Shown: positions 46,813 to 56,036, counted from the stretch's first letter. The stretch: DNA of 64,000 nt from Acinetobacter lwoffii (GCF_022967985.1 NZ_JALJVC010000002.1:124001-188000); one strand, 5' to 3'. Notes: generated by a model from the sequence alone, not told the origin. Translations and numbers: made by a program.

Positions 46813-47691
46813 TTAGGCATTCCGCTCTGCCGAGCCTTGACGTGCGGCACGTACAGTCACGCCGACTGATGCCAGCATGATACAGATCAGTGCCACGGTC
46901 TGAAGAAGTGTAATTTTCTCCCCCAATAGCATAAAACCAGTCAGTGCAGCCAAGGCGGGAGACAGGCTGGACAATGTCCCATAGCTGGTCTTGTTTAAAT
47001 GCTGCAAAGCTTTTAAGTCCAGCGCATAGGGAATCGCTGTGGCCAGCACTGCAATGATAATCGCCTTGCCCCAATGTTGCGTATCAATCAATGCGGGCGC
47101 GTTGTTGTAGAGCCCAATTGGAAGCAAACACAGAGCTGAAATACTGATCGCAATAGTCAGTGCATGCATGCCAATATTCTGCTGCACCACACGTTGGCCA
47201 AAGAAAATATACAGTGCCCAACATAAACCCGCACCTAAAGCACAGGTGGCACCTAACAGGTCGAAATTACTGCTATTGGCTTGTCCCCATGGCACCATTA
47301 AAGCAATGCCTAAAATGGCCATCAATACCCAAATATAGTCACTGCGATGTTTAATCGAAATAAGGGCTAGACCTAAAGGACCAATAAACTCCAGACCAAC
47401 TGCAATTCCCTGTGGTAATTTTCCGAGGGACAAATAGAATAAAATATTCATGACCCCTAAAGCGGCGCTATAGCAGAGCAAATCCCGCCATTTCAAAAAA
47501 GGCAAACGCTGAATGATTTTCCAGGAACGAAACATCACGCCGACAATGATCGCTGCAAAACAGAGTCTTAAAATGGTCACTGTGATAGGGTCAAGGACCA
47601 GAAAAAGTTGCTTGGCGAAGGATGCACTGATCTGGTACGACATCATGGATAAAACCATGTACAACACAGCAAGGAGTTGGGCGTTTGGCAT
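46813..47691 (-). CDS. EamA family exporter (RhtA-like), copy A
   Basis: Ten-helix DMT transporter of the EamA/RhtA type, whose members export threonine, homoserine or other metabolites. The 292-residue protein has two EamA repeats, with LGVMNILFYLSLGKLPQGIAVGLEFIGPL in the first half and SYGTLSSLSPALAALTGFMLLGE in the second. It is a clear paralogue of the gene at 49236; the two lie on the same strand flanking a lipoprotein gene of opposite orientation. The substrate is not known. Confidence 0.9.
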   Translation of the reverse strand: MPNAQLLAVLYMVLSMMSYQISASFAKQLFLVLDPITVTILRLCFAAIIVGVMFRSWKIIQRLPFLKWRDLLCYSAALGVMNILFYLSLGKLPQGIAVGLEFIGPLGLALISIKHRSDYIWVLMAILGIALMVPWGQANSSNFDLLGATCALGAGLCWALYIFFGQRVVQQNIGMHALTIAISISALCLLPIGLYNNAPALIDTQHWGKAIIIAVLATAIPYALDLKALQHLNKTSYGTLSSLSPALAALTGFMLLGEKITLLQTVALICIMLASVGVTVRAARQGSAERNA

Positions 47692-48051
47692 GGGAGTTAC
47701 TTACACCAGAAAGGTGTAATCAGGACATGGAAGAAAGCGGGATTATAGCAAAACGGTTAATTTTTAATGAGTAGGGGTGGAAATATTTTCCCGAGGCGAA
47801 CTTAAATTTTGATTCAATCAAGTTAAATTTTAACCGGATCAAATATCTAAAGATTTTAAATTAAAAGTTAATCTTCTATGTAATTGCGGTTACAAATTAA
47901 TCAATTTTTAAATTGATCTTGTTTTTATATTTATTAAAATATCTTAGACCTCGTGATTCGGGTTAGTTTTAAAATAACAATGAAAACATCTTAGGTCCCG
48001 TGTTTCGGACAGCATTAAAATAACAATATCAAATAATTAAGGTAGATAATA
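47692..48051. other. 360-base gap with 47-base imperfect direct repeat
   Basis: The stretch is very A+T rich and lies between divergent genes (EamA on minus, lipoprotein on plus). It contains two imperfect copies of a roughly 40-base unit (47941-47981 and 47988-48027), listed separately. No coding sequence is seen. The promoters of both neighbours must lie here, but I found no confident -35/-10 pair. Confidence 0.55.
47941..48027 (+). repeat. Imperfect tandem repeat upstream of the lipoprotein gene
   Basis: Two units start 47 bases apart, each beginning ATCTTAG, continuing with CGTG-N-TTCGG and ending AAAATAACAAT; between these blocks they differ in several places. The second unit ends 25 bases before the ATG at 48052. 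A duplicated binding site or promoter region is possible. Confidence 0.7.
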
Positions 48052-49182
48052 ATGAAATTAAGAATACTCTCTTGCGCCATTTTTAGCTGCATGCTGGCAG
48101 CATGTGGTGGCTCCGACAGTTCTGATAATAATGAACCAGTCACTAGTCAACCTGCACCGACCAATCCTGGAACCCCGGGTGATGGAGCATCAGACACCAT
48201 TTCTGAATTCTATAACTATCAATTCAACTTACCGAATATTGATGGATCAGAGATGGAATCGCAAAAACTTCTATTAGCCAGTCATAAAAATAAAATTACT
48301 GACGGCATATTATATGCGGATGATAATAGCGCTGTTGATACTGAATACGCTCTTGAAGAAGATATGATCTTCTCAACTTATGTCACAACAAAAGGGGTGT
48401 TCCCTGCAGATCGCACCCGTACAGCATTAGGTTATAAGCTAGAAAAAATATTAGAAAATACGACGACTCAATTTAAAAGCCGCCCTGTGACAATACCGGA
48501 GAACAATATCAGCAATCATCGACACATAGCGTGGTATGACTTATCAGGGAAAGCATTAACTGAACGTACCAATATTGCTGTGGTGAAAATGTATGATGAT
48601 CCTGTGACCAGAGTGTTCTTTAACAGTGATAATACGACAGCTGAGCGTAAATATTATAATGAGTTTGCAACCAGTTTCGTCGATTTGCAGAAAGCGCGAA
48701 AATTCCCGAATGGATCTAAATGTTTCCGTCTTCTGGCTGAACATCCTGAAGAAGAATATATTGAATTTGATCCGGAAGTAAAAACTGGCTTTAGCACACT
48801 GGCTGAATGGCAGGCACAAGCGTCTGTCCAAGAGATGGCAAAAACGATTCTAGATGGCACGATGGCTAACTTGAAATATAAAAAGGCAGAATATAAAGAC
48901 GATGCCATGCAATATTACAAATATTTCGGTGCGATCGAATATCAAGGCGGAATTTATTCAGTTGATTTCTCGGAACATGGGGAACATATTGATCATGACG
49001 ACTATATTGCTCAATCAAGACAGGCTGCCTTGGATGACTTGAATAAACAAGAAGGTGTAACTTCTTTAATGATCAAATGGACAGAGTATACCTATGATCA
49101 GCTTGCCTCTGGATGTGATGGCTATAATGTGACAGCAGCGACCGCATTAAATACTGCGATTAAAGACGCAACACCACGTTAA
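48052..49182 (+). CDS. Putative lipoprotein of unknown function
   Basis: The 376-residue product has a signal peptide with lipobox LAAC (Cys18), followed by GGSDSSDNN and a Thr/Pro/Ser-rich linker typical of surface or outer-membrane lipoproteins. The residue after Cys is Gly, which does not favour inner-membrane retention. The rest is a mixed globular domain with few Cys and no motif I recognise. AAGG stands upstream. It lies between two EamA exporters and beside the tandem repeat. Confidence 0.7.
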   Translation: MKLRILSCAIFSCMLAACGGSDSSDNNEPVTSQPAPTNPGTPGDGASDTISEFYNYQFNLPNIDGSEMESQKLLLASHKNKITDGILYADDNSAVDTEYALEEDMIFSTYVTTKGVFPADRTRTALGYKLEKILENTTTQFKSRPVTIPENNISNHRHIAWYDLSGKALTERTNIAVVKMYDDPVTRVFFNSDNTTAERKYYNEFATSFVDLQKARKFPNGSKCFRLLAEHPEEEYIEFDPEVKTGFSTLAEWQAQASVQEMAKTILDGTMANLKYKKAEYKDDAMQYYKYFGAIEYQGGIYSVDFSEHGEHIDHDDYIAQSRQAALDDLNKQEGVTSLMIKWTEYTYDQLASGCDGYNVTAATALNTAIKDATPR

Positions 49183-49203
49183 AATTTGAAAATAAGTGAT
49201 ATT

Positions 49204-49233
49204 AAATAAAGGTGCTTTAGCGCCTTTATTTTT
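49204..49233. terminator. Bidirectional terminator after the lipoprotein gene
   Basis: AATAAAGGTGC-TTTA-GCGCCTTTATT, one mismatch-like G-T pair, with T runs on both strands between convergent genes. Confidence 0.82.
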
Positions 49234-49235
49234 AT

Positions 49236-50102
49236 TCAAGGTTTCCTTTTTTGTACCGTTACCGTACAGCCTACCGAAGCACTGATAATCGTGGCCAATG
49301 CCAGCCATTGTGTCCACAACAAAGTCTCGCCTAGAAAGACCAGCCCCGAGAGTGCGGCAATGGCGGGTTCCAAACTCATCAAGGTGCCGAAACTGAGTGC
49401 GCTTAAATTTCTTAGTGCAATCATTTCTAGGCTAAAAGGCAGGGCACTAGCCAATATAGCCAAAGCCACAAAATACAGCAAACTCATCGGTTCAAAAGTA
49501 TGTGCCGGCATGCCTGCAAAGAGCGCAATCGGCATCAAAACCAGCATGCCGACAAACATGCCCAAGCATACAGTATGATTGCCAGAAACGCCCGAAGGTC
49601 TTTGGCCGGCAACGATATATAAGGCCCAGCAGGCACCGGCACCCAAGGCGAATGCAATCCCGATCGGGTCAAGCGGCTGGGCAGCCTGATCAAAAGGGAA
49701 TAGCAGAATCAGGCCCAGAATCGCCAGTCCGACCCAGACAAAGTCGAATTTTTGCCGCGCATAAAACAGTGCAACACTTAAGGGGCCAATAAATTCAAAA
49801 GAGACGGCAATCCCCAGCGGCAGGCAATCAATCGACAGGTAAAACAGTAGATTCATGCCAGCCAGGGCAAGGCCATAACTGATAATGGCTGGCCACTTGA
49901 TCTGTCTGAAATGGATTCGCCAAATTTTAAAAATCAGTGCCAAAATCATAGCGCCTAACAGCAGACGCATGGCTGAAACGGTCAGGATGGGAAACTGACC
50001 GAACAGATATTTGGCAAAGGAGCCACTGCTTTGCATACTGATCATGGCGATCAACAGAATCAGCGGCGCTTGCACCATTGGTGCAATTTTAAAATTCAGC
50101 AT
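49236..50102 (-). CDS. EamA family exporter (RhtA-like), copy B
   Basis: A 288-residue, ten-helix DMT transporter closely related to the copy at 46813: ISYGLALAGMNLLFYLSIDCLPLGIAVSFEFIGPL aligns with the first-repeat motif there, and LSFGTLMSLEPAIAALSGLVFLGE with the second. The start at 50102 gives a short N-terminal extension; ATG 50078 is possible. The substrate is unknown; threonine or homoserine export is known for RhtA itself. Confidence 0.9.
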   Translation of the reverse strand: MLNFKIAPMVQAPLILLIAMISMQSSGSFAKYLFGQFPILTVSAMRLLLGAMILALIFKIWRIHFRQIKWPAIISYGLALAGMNLLFYLSIDCLPLGIAVSFEFIGPLSVALFYARQKFDFVWVGLAILGLILLFPFDQAAQPLDPIGIAFALGAGACWALYIVAGQRPSGVSGNHTVCLGMFVGMLVLMPIALFAGMPAHTFEPMSLLYFVALAILASALPFSLEMIALRNLSALSFGTLMSLEPAIAALSGLVFLGETLLWTQWLALATIISASVGCTVTVQKRKP

Positions 50103-50183
50103 GACTAAATAGGTTTCGATTTCTCGAATAGCGGAAGAGCAGCATAAGCTGAAAAAGGTATTAAAAATACAAACCTTAAAAAC

Positions 50184-50217
50184 AAAAAACCACAGCCCGA
50201 GAGCTGTGGTTTTTTTG
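50184..50217. terminator. Terminator after serA
   Basis: ACCACAGC and GCTGTGGT (50189-50196 and 50203-50210) with T runs on both strands, 11 bases beyond the serA stop. Confidence 0.9.
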
Positions 50218-50227
50218 AAATCTTGAA

Positions 50228-51460
50228 TTAGAACAATACGCGTGCGCGGATTGTACCTTCAACATTAGAAAGCATATCAAGTGCTTCATGAGATGCAGCA
50301 GCATCTACATCCATCACTAGGTAACCGACATCACCTTTAGTCATCAGTGACTGACCAGAGATGTTGATGCCTTGTTCAGCAAACAGGTTGTTGATTTTAG
50401 ACAACACGCCCGGAATATTTTGATGGATGTGCAGTAAACGGTGTTTGCCTTCAGTCAATGGCAATGCAATTTCTGGGAAGTTCACCGCAGAAAGCGTCAT
50501 ACCCTTGTCAGAGTAAGCTACAAATTTCTCAGCGACTTCCAGACCGATGTTCGCTTGCGCTTCCATGGTCGAACCACCCACGTGCGGAGTCAGGATCACG
50601 TTTGGCAGGTTACGCAGTGGAGAAACAAATTCTTCACCGTTCGCTTTAGGTTCTTTCGGGAATACATCTACCGCAGCACCAGCAATGTGACCAGATTTGA
50701 TCGCATCTGCCAGATCTTCGATCACGACACAGGTACCACGTGCCGCGTTAATGAAGATCGAACCTTCTTTCATTTGCGCGAACTGATCTTTGGTCATGAA
50801 GTTACGTGTAGACGGAACATCAGGAACGTGTAGAGAAACCACATCGGCATTTGCCAAAAGTTCGCCCAAGCTACCGACTTGACGTGCATTACCTAAAGGC
50901 AATTTAGTCACTGTATCGAAGTAGATCACTTTCATACCCATGCTTTCAGCAAGTACAGAAAGTTGTGAACCAATTGAACCGTAACCTACGATACCTAAAG
51001 TTTTACCACGTGTTTCGAACGAACCAACTGCAGATTTGTTCCAGCCGCCTGTATGTGTGTCTGCTGATTTTTCAGGTACACGACGTAGAAGAAGAATTGC
51101 TTCAGCAAGTACAAGTTCAGCCACTGAACGCGTATTTGAGTAAGGCGCGTTAAAGACTGGAATACCGCGACGCATTGCAGCGTCCAGATTTACCTGATTG
51201 GTACCGATACAGAAACAACCGACAGCAATCAGTTTGTTCGCAGCTTCAAAGACTTCTTCAGTCAATTGAGTACGGGAACGAATACCGATGAAGTGAGCAT
51301 CTTTGATCGCTTCTTTCAACGCTTCACCCTCAAGCGCAGTTTTACGATAATCGATGTTGGTATATCCAGCAGCATTTAGAGTGTCGATTGCATTCTGGTG
51401 AACGCCTTCTAACAACAAGAAACGGATTTTATCTTTAGGTAGAGATAGATGTTGGCTCAT
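50228..51460 (-). CDS. serA: D-3-phosphoglycerate dehydrogenase SerA
   Basis: SerA oxidises 3-phosphoglycerate in the first step of serine synthesis; bacterial SerA also reduces 2-oxoglutarate to D-2-hydroxyglutarate. The 410-residue E. coli-type enzyme has GYGSIGSQL (NAD fold, about 158), the catalytic Arg-Glu-His set (INAARGTCVVIEDL, DVFPKEPK, LTPHVGGST) and a C-terminal ACT domain (RLLHIHQNIPGVLSKI onward) that binds serine. GGAG precedes the ATG. It is divergent from the D-2-hydroxyglutarate dehydrogenase-like gene, a pairing that supports coupled function. Confidence 0.97.
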   Translation of the reverse strand: MSQHLSLPKDKIRFLLLEGVHQNAIDTLNAAGYTNIDYRKTALEGEALKEAIKDAHFIGIRSRTQLTEEVFEAANKLIAVGCFCIGTNQVNLDAAMRRGIPVFNAPYSNTRSVAELVLAEAILLLRRVPEKSADTHTGGWNKSAVGSFETRGKTLGIVGYGSIGSQLSVLAESMGMKVIYFDTVTKLPLGNARQVGSLGELLANADVVSLHVPDVPSTRNFMTKDQFAQMKEGSIFINAARGTCVVIEDLADAIKSGHIAGAAVDVFPKEPKANGEEFVSPLRNLPNVILTPHVGGSTMEAQANIGLEVAEKFVAYSDKGMTLSAVNFPEIALPLTEGKHRLLHIHQNIPGVLSKINNLFAEQGINISGQSLMTKGDVGYLVMDVDAAASHEALDMLSNVEGTIRARVLF

Positions 51461-51814
51461 TACGGCTCCGCTACAAAGGCCAAATTTAGTCGCGGTATAA
51501 TAGCACAGGAAAAGCGCACTTATACATTTCCTTGATGACGCTCACATCAGCTATTCTGGCAAGATATATTGATAATAATGATCATGGGGTTTGATTTAAA
51601 TCTGCATTTTCAAAGGTATATTATCAAAATTGTCATTTTTCGAGGGAAACGCTAAAAAATAGCTTATAATATTGCGCCATGCTTTTAAAGCAGCGTGATC
51701 CGGTGCTTTAATAATCATGTTTCGCCTGATTTGTATCCATGTTTTTATGCGTAAAAAATGTGCAAATGAACCAGCGAAGTCTCTCTTGTTTAAATCATGC
51801 TAGGTCTGTAAACG
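51461..51814. other. 354-base divergent promoter region, serA / FAD-oxidase
   Basis: No reading frame is evident. TATAAT at 51665-51670 could be a -10 for the plus-strand gene, but no -35 is found at 16-18 bases. On the minus strand TATTAT near 51497 is a possible -10 for serA. The two divergent transcription units must start in this stretch. Confidence 0.45.
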
Positions 51815-53224
51815 ATGAATCCTCCAGTCGCTTTAACCCCTGAGTTATTGACCCAATTGACTGCAATTGTGGGTGAAAACCGTATTAAAACCGATACGGA
51901 CAGCCTCCAGAATTGGGGTCGCGATCATACGAAGCACTTTGATCCAAACCCGTCAGTCGTCGTTTTTCCATCGTCCACTGAGCAAGTTCAAGACATCGTT
52001 AAATTGGCGAACCAATTTAACGTTGCAGTGACTCCATCGGGTGGTCGTACCGGTCTTTCTGCAGGTGCAGTCGCAGCCAATGGCGAGATCGTGGTCAGCA
52101 TGGATAAGATGAACCAGATTCTGGAATTCTTCCCGGCAGACCGTATGGTGCGCGTACAGGCAGGTGTGGTGACTGAACAGTTACAGAACTATGCTGAAGA
52201 GCAGGGCATGTATTATCCGGTTGACTTTGCGTCTGCAGGTTCATCGCAAATTGGCGGTAACATCGGTACCAATGCTGGCGGCATTAAAGTGATTAAATAC
52301 GGCATGACACGTAACTGGGTGCTTGGCCTGACGGTTGTCACAGGTAAGGGCGATGTATTGCGCCTGAACAAAGGCATGATCAAGAATGCAACCGGTTATG
52401 CGCTTCAGCATTTATTTATCGGTGGTGAAGGCACGCTGGGTCTGGTGACGGAAGCAGAAATCAAGCTTGAACGTCAACCGCAAGACCTGCAAGTGATGGT
52501 ACTGGGTGTACCTGACTTTGATGCGATCATGCCGTTATTGCATGCCTTCCAGGCGAAAATTGATTTAACCGCGTTCGAGTTCTTTGGTGAACTGGCGATG
52601 CAAAAAGTCTTGGCCAATGGTCATGTACAGCGTCCATTTGAAACTGAATGTCCCTTCTATGTGTTGCTTGAGTTTGAAGCGCCGTTTGAACCGATTATGG
52701 ACAAGGCGATGGAAATCTTCGAGCATTGCATGGAACAAGGTTGGGTGCTGGACGGCGTAATGAGCCAAAGCCTTGATCAAGTAGAAAGTTTATGGCGTTT
52801 ACGTGAAGATATTTCTGAATCTATCGCGCCGTTTATTCCATATAAAAATGACATCTCAGTTCTGATCACGCACGTTCCTGCATTCATTAAAGAAATTGAT
52901 GCGATTGTTTCAACGAATTACCCAGACTTTGAAATCTGCTGGTTCGGTCATATCGGTGACGGTAACCTGCATTTGAATATCCTGAAACCTGAAAACTTAA
53001 GCAAAGACGAATTCTTTGCCAAATGTCAGGTAGTGAATAAGTATGTCTTTGATACCGTGAAAAAATATGACGGTTCAATTTCTGCGGAACATGGTGTGGG
53101 CATGACCAAGAAGCCATATCTTGAATATTCGCGTTCGGCGGAAGAAATTGAATATATGAAAGCCCTGAAAAAAGTGTTCGATCCAAATGGCATCATGAAC
53201 CCGGGTAAACTTTTCGATCTTTAA
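51815..53224 (+). CDS. FAD-binding oxidase, D-2-hydroxyglutarate dehydrogenase-like
   Basis: The 469-residue vanillyl-alcohol-oxidase family enzyme has an N-terminal FAD (PCMH) domain with VTPSGGRTGLSAGAV (about 75), GGNIGTNAGGIKVIKYG (about 147) and GGEGTLGLVTEAEI (about 207). Its C-terminal FAD-oxidase domain has CWFGHIGDGNLHLNI (about 374), GSISAEHGVGMTKK and the end motif FDPNGIMNPGKLF. Gene position next to serA matches the D2HGDH-SerA pair described in Pseudomonas, where it removes D-2-hydroxyglutarate made by SerA. D-lactate or glycolate oxidation remains possible. Confidence 0.9.
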   Translation: MNPPVALTPELLTQLTAIVGENRIKTDTDSLQNWGRDHTKHFDPNPSVVVFPSSTEQVQDIVKLANQFNVAVTPSGGRTGLSAGAVAANGEIVVSMDKMNQILEFFPADRMVRVQAGVVTEQLQNYAEEQGMYYPVDFASAGSSQIGGNIGTNAGGIKVIKYGMTRNWVLGLTVVTGKGDVLRLNKGMIKNATGYALQHLFIGGEGTLGLVTEAEIKLERQPQDLQVMVLGVPDFDAIMPLLHAFQAKIDLTAFEFFGELAMQKVLANGHVQRPFETECPFYVLLEFEAPFEPIMDKAMEIFEHCMEQGWVLDGVMSQSLDQVESLWRLREDISESIAPFIPYKNDISVLITHVPAFIKEIDAIVSTNYPDFEICWFGHIGDGNLHLNILKPENLSKDEFFAKCQVVNKYVFDTVKKYDGSISAEHGVGMTKKPYLEYSRSAEEIEYMKALKKVFDPNGIMNPGKLFDL

Positions 53225-53237
53225 TCGGTCGGAATTG

Positions 53238-53268
53238 AAAAAAGCGCATCGAAAGGTGCGCTTTTTTA
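53238..53268 (+). terminator. Intrinsic terminator after the FAD oxidase gene
   Basis: AAAGCGCATC-GAAA-GGTGCGCTTT (one T-G pair) followed by TTTT, 16 bases after the stop. Confidence 0.9.
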
Positions 53269-53365
53269 TTGCTGTGTAAATACAGTTACAGAGTCTAAAT
53301 GGTTTTGTAGTAAGAAGCTCGGCATGATGGGTTGGAATAAGAATGACGATAAAGGGTTAAATAAT

Positions 53366-53743
53366 ATGTTCCGGATATTGGCAGTCGCAACTCTCGCTTT
53401 TGGTATATTGGGTTCAGGCTGTGCAACTGCTCAACAGGTCATTGCAAAGGTACAGTCGTCTTCGGATACGCCTTTGGAACAGGTTTTACAATTAAGACCG
53501 GATTTACGCAAGGAACTGGCAACGGTTGAATTACGGCAGTTCTTTGACAAGGTAGAGTCGCCCACGATTGGACAGGTCAAAGTCACTGAAACCGGTTTAA
53601 TGGATGATTCGGTACGTTCGGTACAGACCATTTATTATTTTAAACGGGAAGATAACAGCTGGATGCTGGAAAACACCGAGAAGTTGTATCGTTGTGCAAG
53701 AGGTTCAAATACCAAGACTTTCCAGAAAGCGGTCTGTCCATAA
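53366..53743 (+). CDS. Small exported protein of unknown function
   Basis: The product (125 residues from ATG 53366, where AAAGGG lies eight bases upstream; ATG 53324 would add 14 polar residues) starts with a signal peptide ending around GSGCATAQQ. The Cys could be lipidated, although Gly rather than Leu at -3 makes a weak lipobox. The rest is a small domain with the stretch VKVTETGLMDDSVRSVQTIYYF and two C-terminal Cys (YRCARG, AVCP). I recognise no family. It has its own terminator. Confidence 0.65.
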   Translation: MFRILAVATLAFGILGSGCATAQQVIAKVQSSSDTPLEQVLQLRPDLRKELATVELRQFFDKVESPTIGQVKVTETGLMDDSVRSVQTIYYFKREDNSWMLENTEKLYRCARGSNTKTFQKAVCP

Positions 53744-53773
53744 TAGTGTTTGATCTTTAGGCAGTTTTTGGTT

Positions 53774-53803
53774 AAAAGCGTATCTAAGGATGCGCTTTTT
53801 TGT
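53774..53803 (+). terminator. Intrinsic terminator after the small exported protein
   Basis: AAAAGCGTATC-TAAG-GATGCGCTTTT (one T-G pair) followed by TT; 31 bases after the stop at 53743. Confidence 0.85.
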
Positions 53804-53821
53804 TTTGGGAAGGGGGAGTTA

Positions 53822-54406
53822 ATGGACTCAAATATATTAGCCGCTACAATTGGCGTAATTGGAGGATTTTTAGCTTCACTCTTATTATTCTATCTAAATA
53901 GGTTTTATACCAACTACGATAAAAGAAAATCAGAAAAAATCCTACGAGAAAAATTATTGTATCGTGAGAAAGATAGTGAACTAGAGGCAGATCAAAATTT
54001 TATTTTTTCTTTACCTAATTTGAAAAGAGAAGTGTATTTAAACTGTCATATCAATTGGGATAGCGGAATCACTCTTAATATGATGAAAGGTAATGAAGAC
54101 TTAATCTGGTTTTTAAGATTCTGTTGGCTAAGCTTAGTAAGATTTTTTCCTCAAGATCATTTTTCAACAGAAGGACATGTTAATTATATTGATCAATTTA
54201 TCATGGATAGGGCTAACTATCATTCCTCTAGATTAGACTGTAGTGACCAATTAAAAAGTGGGAGTATTTCAAAAATAACGCTAGGATATTCAATAGCAAA
54301 AGATATTGATCAACTAATTATAGACTTGGTAGAACAAATTCTTCATTTTGAAAATGTTAGAAAAGAAAAATGGTTTCAAGAGTGGAATTCAGTAGAGTCT
54401 ATTTGA
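53822..54406 (+). CDS. Membrane-anchored protein of unknown function
   Basis: The product (194 residues from ATG 53822 with GGGGGAG six bases upstream) has one N-terminal membrane helix (about residues 6-25) followed by a basic, mainly helical cytoplasmic part. A further hydrophobic stretch lies around DLIWFLRFCWLSLVRFF. The gene is A+T rich relative to its neighbours, which hints at acquisition. No family is recognised. Confidence 0.6.
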   Translation: MDSNILAATIGVIGGFLASLLLFYLNRFYTNYDKRKSEKILREKLLYREKDSELEADQNFIFSLPNLKREVYLNCHINWDSGITLNMMKGNEDLIWFLRFCWLSLVRFFPQDHFSTEGHVNYIDQFIMDRANYHSSRLDCSDQLKSGSISKITLGYSIAKDIDQLIIDLVEQILHFENVRKEKWFQEWNSVESI

Positions 54407-54670
54407 TTTTTATAAATTATTAGAATATAGATGAATAATGTATCCTCCCTTGATTTGTAATGATTATAAGTACTTTTCATTTCACGGCTTTTCAATAATT
54501 TTTATGAATTAGATAATTTGGTTTCAAGTCGCTAAAAGCAAAAATAATATTTTGATTAGGTCATTAAAAAAGAGAACGGACTTAAAAACAGGACTCTGCT
54601 AAAATTTCTTCTTTCTATTTTAGACAAAGTTCAGTCTGTTAAAACGGGCAGACTGACAATAAAAACTCCC

Positions 54671-55900
54671 ATGCAAAATATCCACACCCAAAAACTGACC
54701 CGTGCCATACTTATGTTCCCGCTGGCACTGGTCCTGTTTGAATTCTCAGTCTATATATGTAATGACCTGATTCAACCGGCCATGCTGGCGATTACCCGTG
54801 ATTTTGGCGTAAGTAGTTCATGGGCACCATCCTCCATGTCCTTTTTCCTGTTGGGTGGGGCATTTGTCGCAGCGATTCTGGGACCTTTGTCCGATCGTCT
54901 TGGACGTAAAATGGTACTGCTGGGTGGTGTGGCATTTTTCACGATTAGCTGTCTGGCTATTTTATTAACACCCAATATCGAAAGTTTCTTATTCCTGCGC
55001 TTTTTACAGGGCTTTGGCCTGTCCTTTATTACCGCCGTTGGTTATGCCGCCATTCAGGAAAGCTTTGAAGAACGTGATGCCATCAAAGTCATGGCACTGA
55101 TGGCCAATGTGTCTTTGCTGGCACCCTTGCTAGGACCAGTGCTGGGTGCCTTTATGATTGATCATATCTCCTGGCATTGGGGTTTTATCGGCATTGCATT
55201 TCTGTCATTTCTGAGCTGGTTCGGCCTAAAAGCCAAAATGCCAAATCTGAAAGTCAGTATTCCCAGACAGCCGGTCAGCTATATTCTGGATGACTTTAAA
55301 CAGGTTGTAAAAAATAAGCGCTTTGTGATTATGACTGTAGCCTTGCCTTTGGTGAGTCTGCCTTTGATGTTATGGATTGCATTGTCACCAGTGATTCTGG
55401 TCGAGCAATTTGGATTCAGTAGTGTGCAATATGGTCTGGCGCAGTTTCCGGTCTTGGGTGGCCTGATTGCAGGTAATCTGATTTTGCTGAAAATTATCGA
55501 TAAAATGCCGCTGGGTAAAACCGTATTATTGGGTCTGCCACTGATGCTGTTGGGTGCAGGTTTATTGATGTTGGGCTTATTGATTCCAGAGTATTTTGTC
55601 CATTGCCTGATTATCGGTACCACCTGTATCAGTCTCGGTGAGGGTGTAAGTTTTTCGGTACTGTACCGTTTTGCACTGATGTCTTCTGAAGTGTCCAAAG
55701 GCACGGTGGCCGCGACGGTTTCTATTATCCTGATGCTCAGCTTTTTTGTAGTGATTGAAGCAGTACGAATGGCATATGAAGCCTATGATATTTGGGCCTA
55801 TTGTGTTGCCTCTTTGATTCTGATTGCACTGTGGTTTACTTTGCCACGCATGCAACTCAAACAGTTAATGCTGGAAAGACAGGAGCGTGGGGAGTTTTGA
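54671..55900 (+). CDS. craA: CraA/MdfA-like MFS drug efflux pump
   Basis: The 409-residue protein is a twelve-helix major facilitator of the DHA1 type. It has the motif LSDRLGRKMVLL after helix 2, the family N-terminal region FEFSVYICNDLIQPAMLAITRDFG with the acidic residue that binds cationic drugs in MdfA, and the motif C-like LLAPLLGPVLGAFMIDH. It resembles A. baumannii CraA, which exports chloramphenicol, more than any other pump I recall; substrates here are not proven. No clear ribosome site precedes the ATG. Confidence 0.82.
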   Translation: MQNIHTQKLTRAILMFPLALVLFEFSVYICNDLIQPAMLAITRDFGVSSSWAPSSMSFFLLGGAFVAAILGPLSDRLGRKMVLLGGVAFFTISCLAILLTPNIESFLFLRFLQGFGLSFITAVGYAAIQESFEERDAIKVMALMANVSLLAPLLGPVLGAFMIDHISWHWGFIGIAFLSFLSWFGLKAKMPNLKVSIPRQPVSYILDDFKQVVKNKRFVIMTVALPLVSLPLMLWIALSPVILVEQFGFSSVQYGLAQFPVLGGLIAGNLILLKIIDKMPLGKTVLLGLPLMLLGAGLLMLGLLIPEYFVHCLIIGTTCISLGEGVSFSVLYRFALMSSEVSKGTVAATVSIILMLSFFVVIEAVRMAYEAYDIWAYCVASLILIALWFTLPRMQLKQLMLERQERGEF

Positions 55901-55955
55901 TTCCTTATTAAGGGAAATTATAAATTATTGAAATCATATGTTCAGTATTGAATTT

Positions 55956-56036
55956 CCCTCTCCTTTTAGGAGAGGGCTAGGGTGAGGTTAAGTATTTAAT
56001 AAGTTCCCTCTCTCTAACTCTCTCCCAAAGGGAGAG
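55956..56036. repeat. REP-like inverted doublet
   Basis: Two related hairpins face each other: CCCTCTCC-TTTTA-GGAGAGGG at 55956-55976 with trailing CTAGGGTGAGG, and CTCTCCCAAAGGGAGAG at 56020-56036 preceded by CCCTCTCTCTAACT. The second half read on the opposite strand resembles the first. The layout is that of a repetitive extragenic palindrome pair, placed between convergent genes. Confidence 0.7.

Noticed and set aside
54407..54670. Possible small genes or RNA in the A+T-rich gap before craA
   Set aside because: No frame with coding character and no conserved RNA pattern seen.
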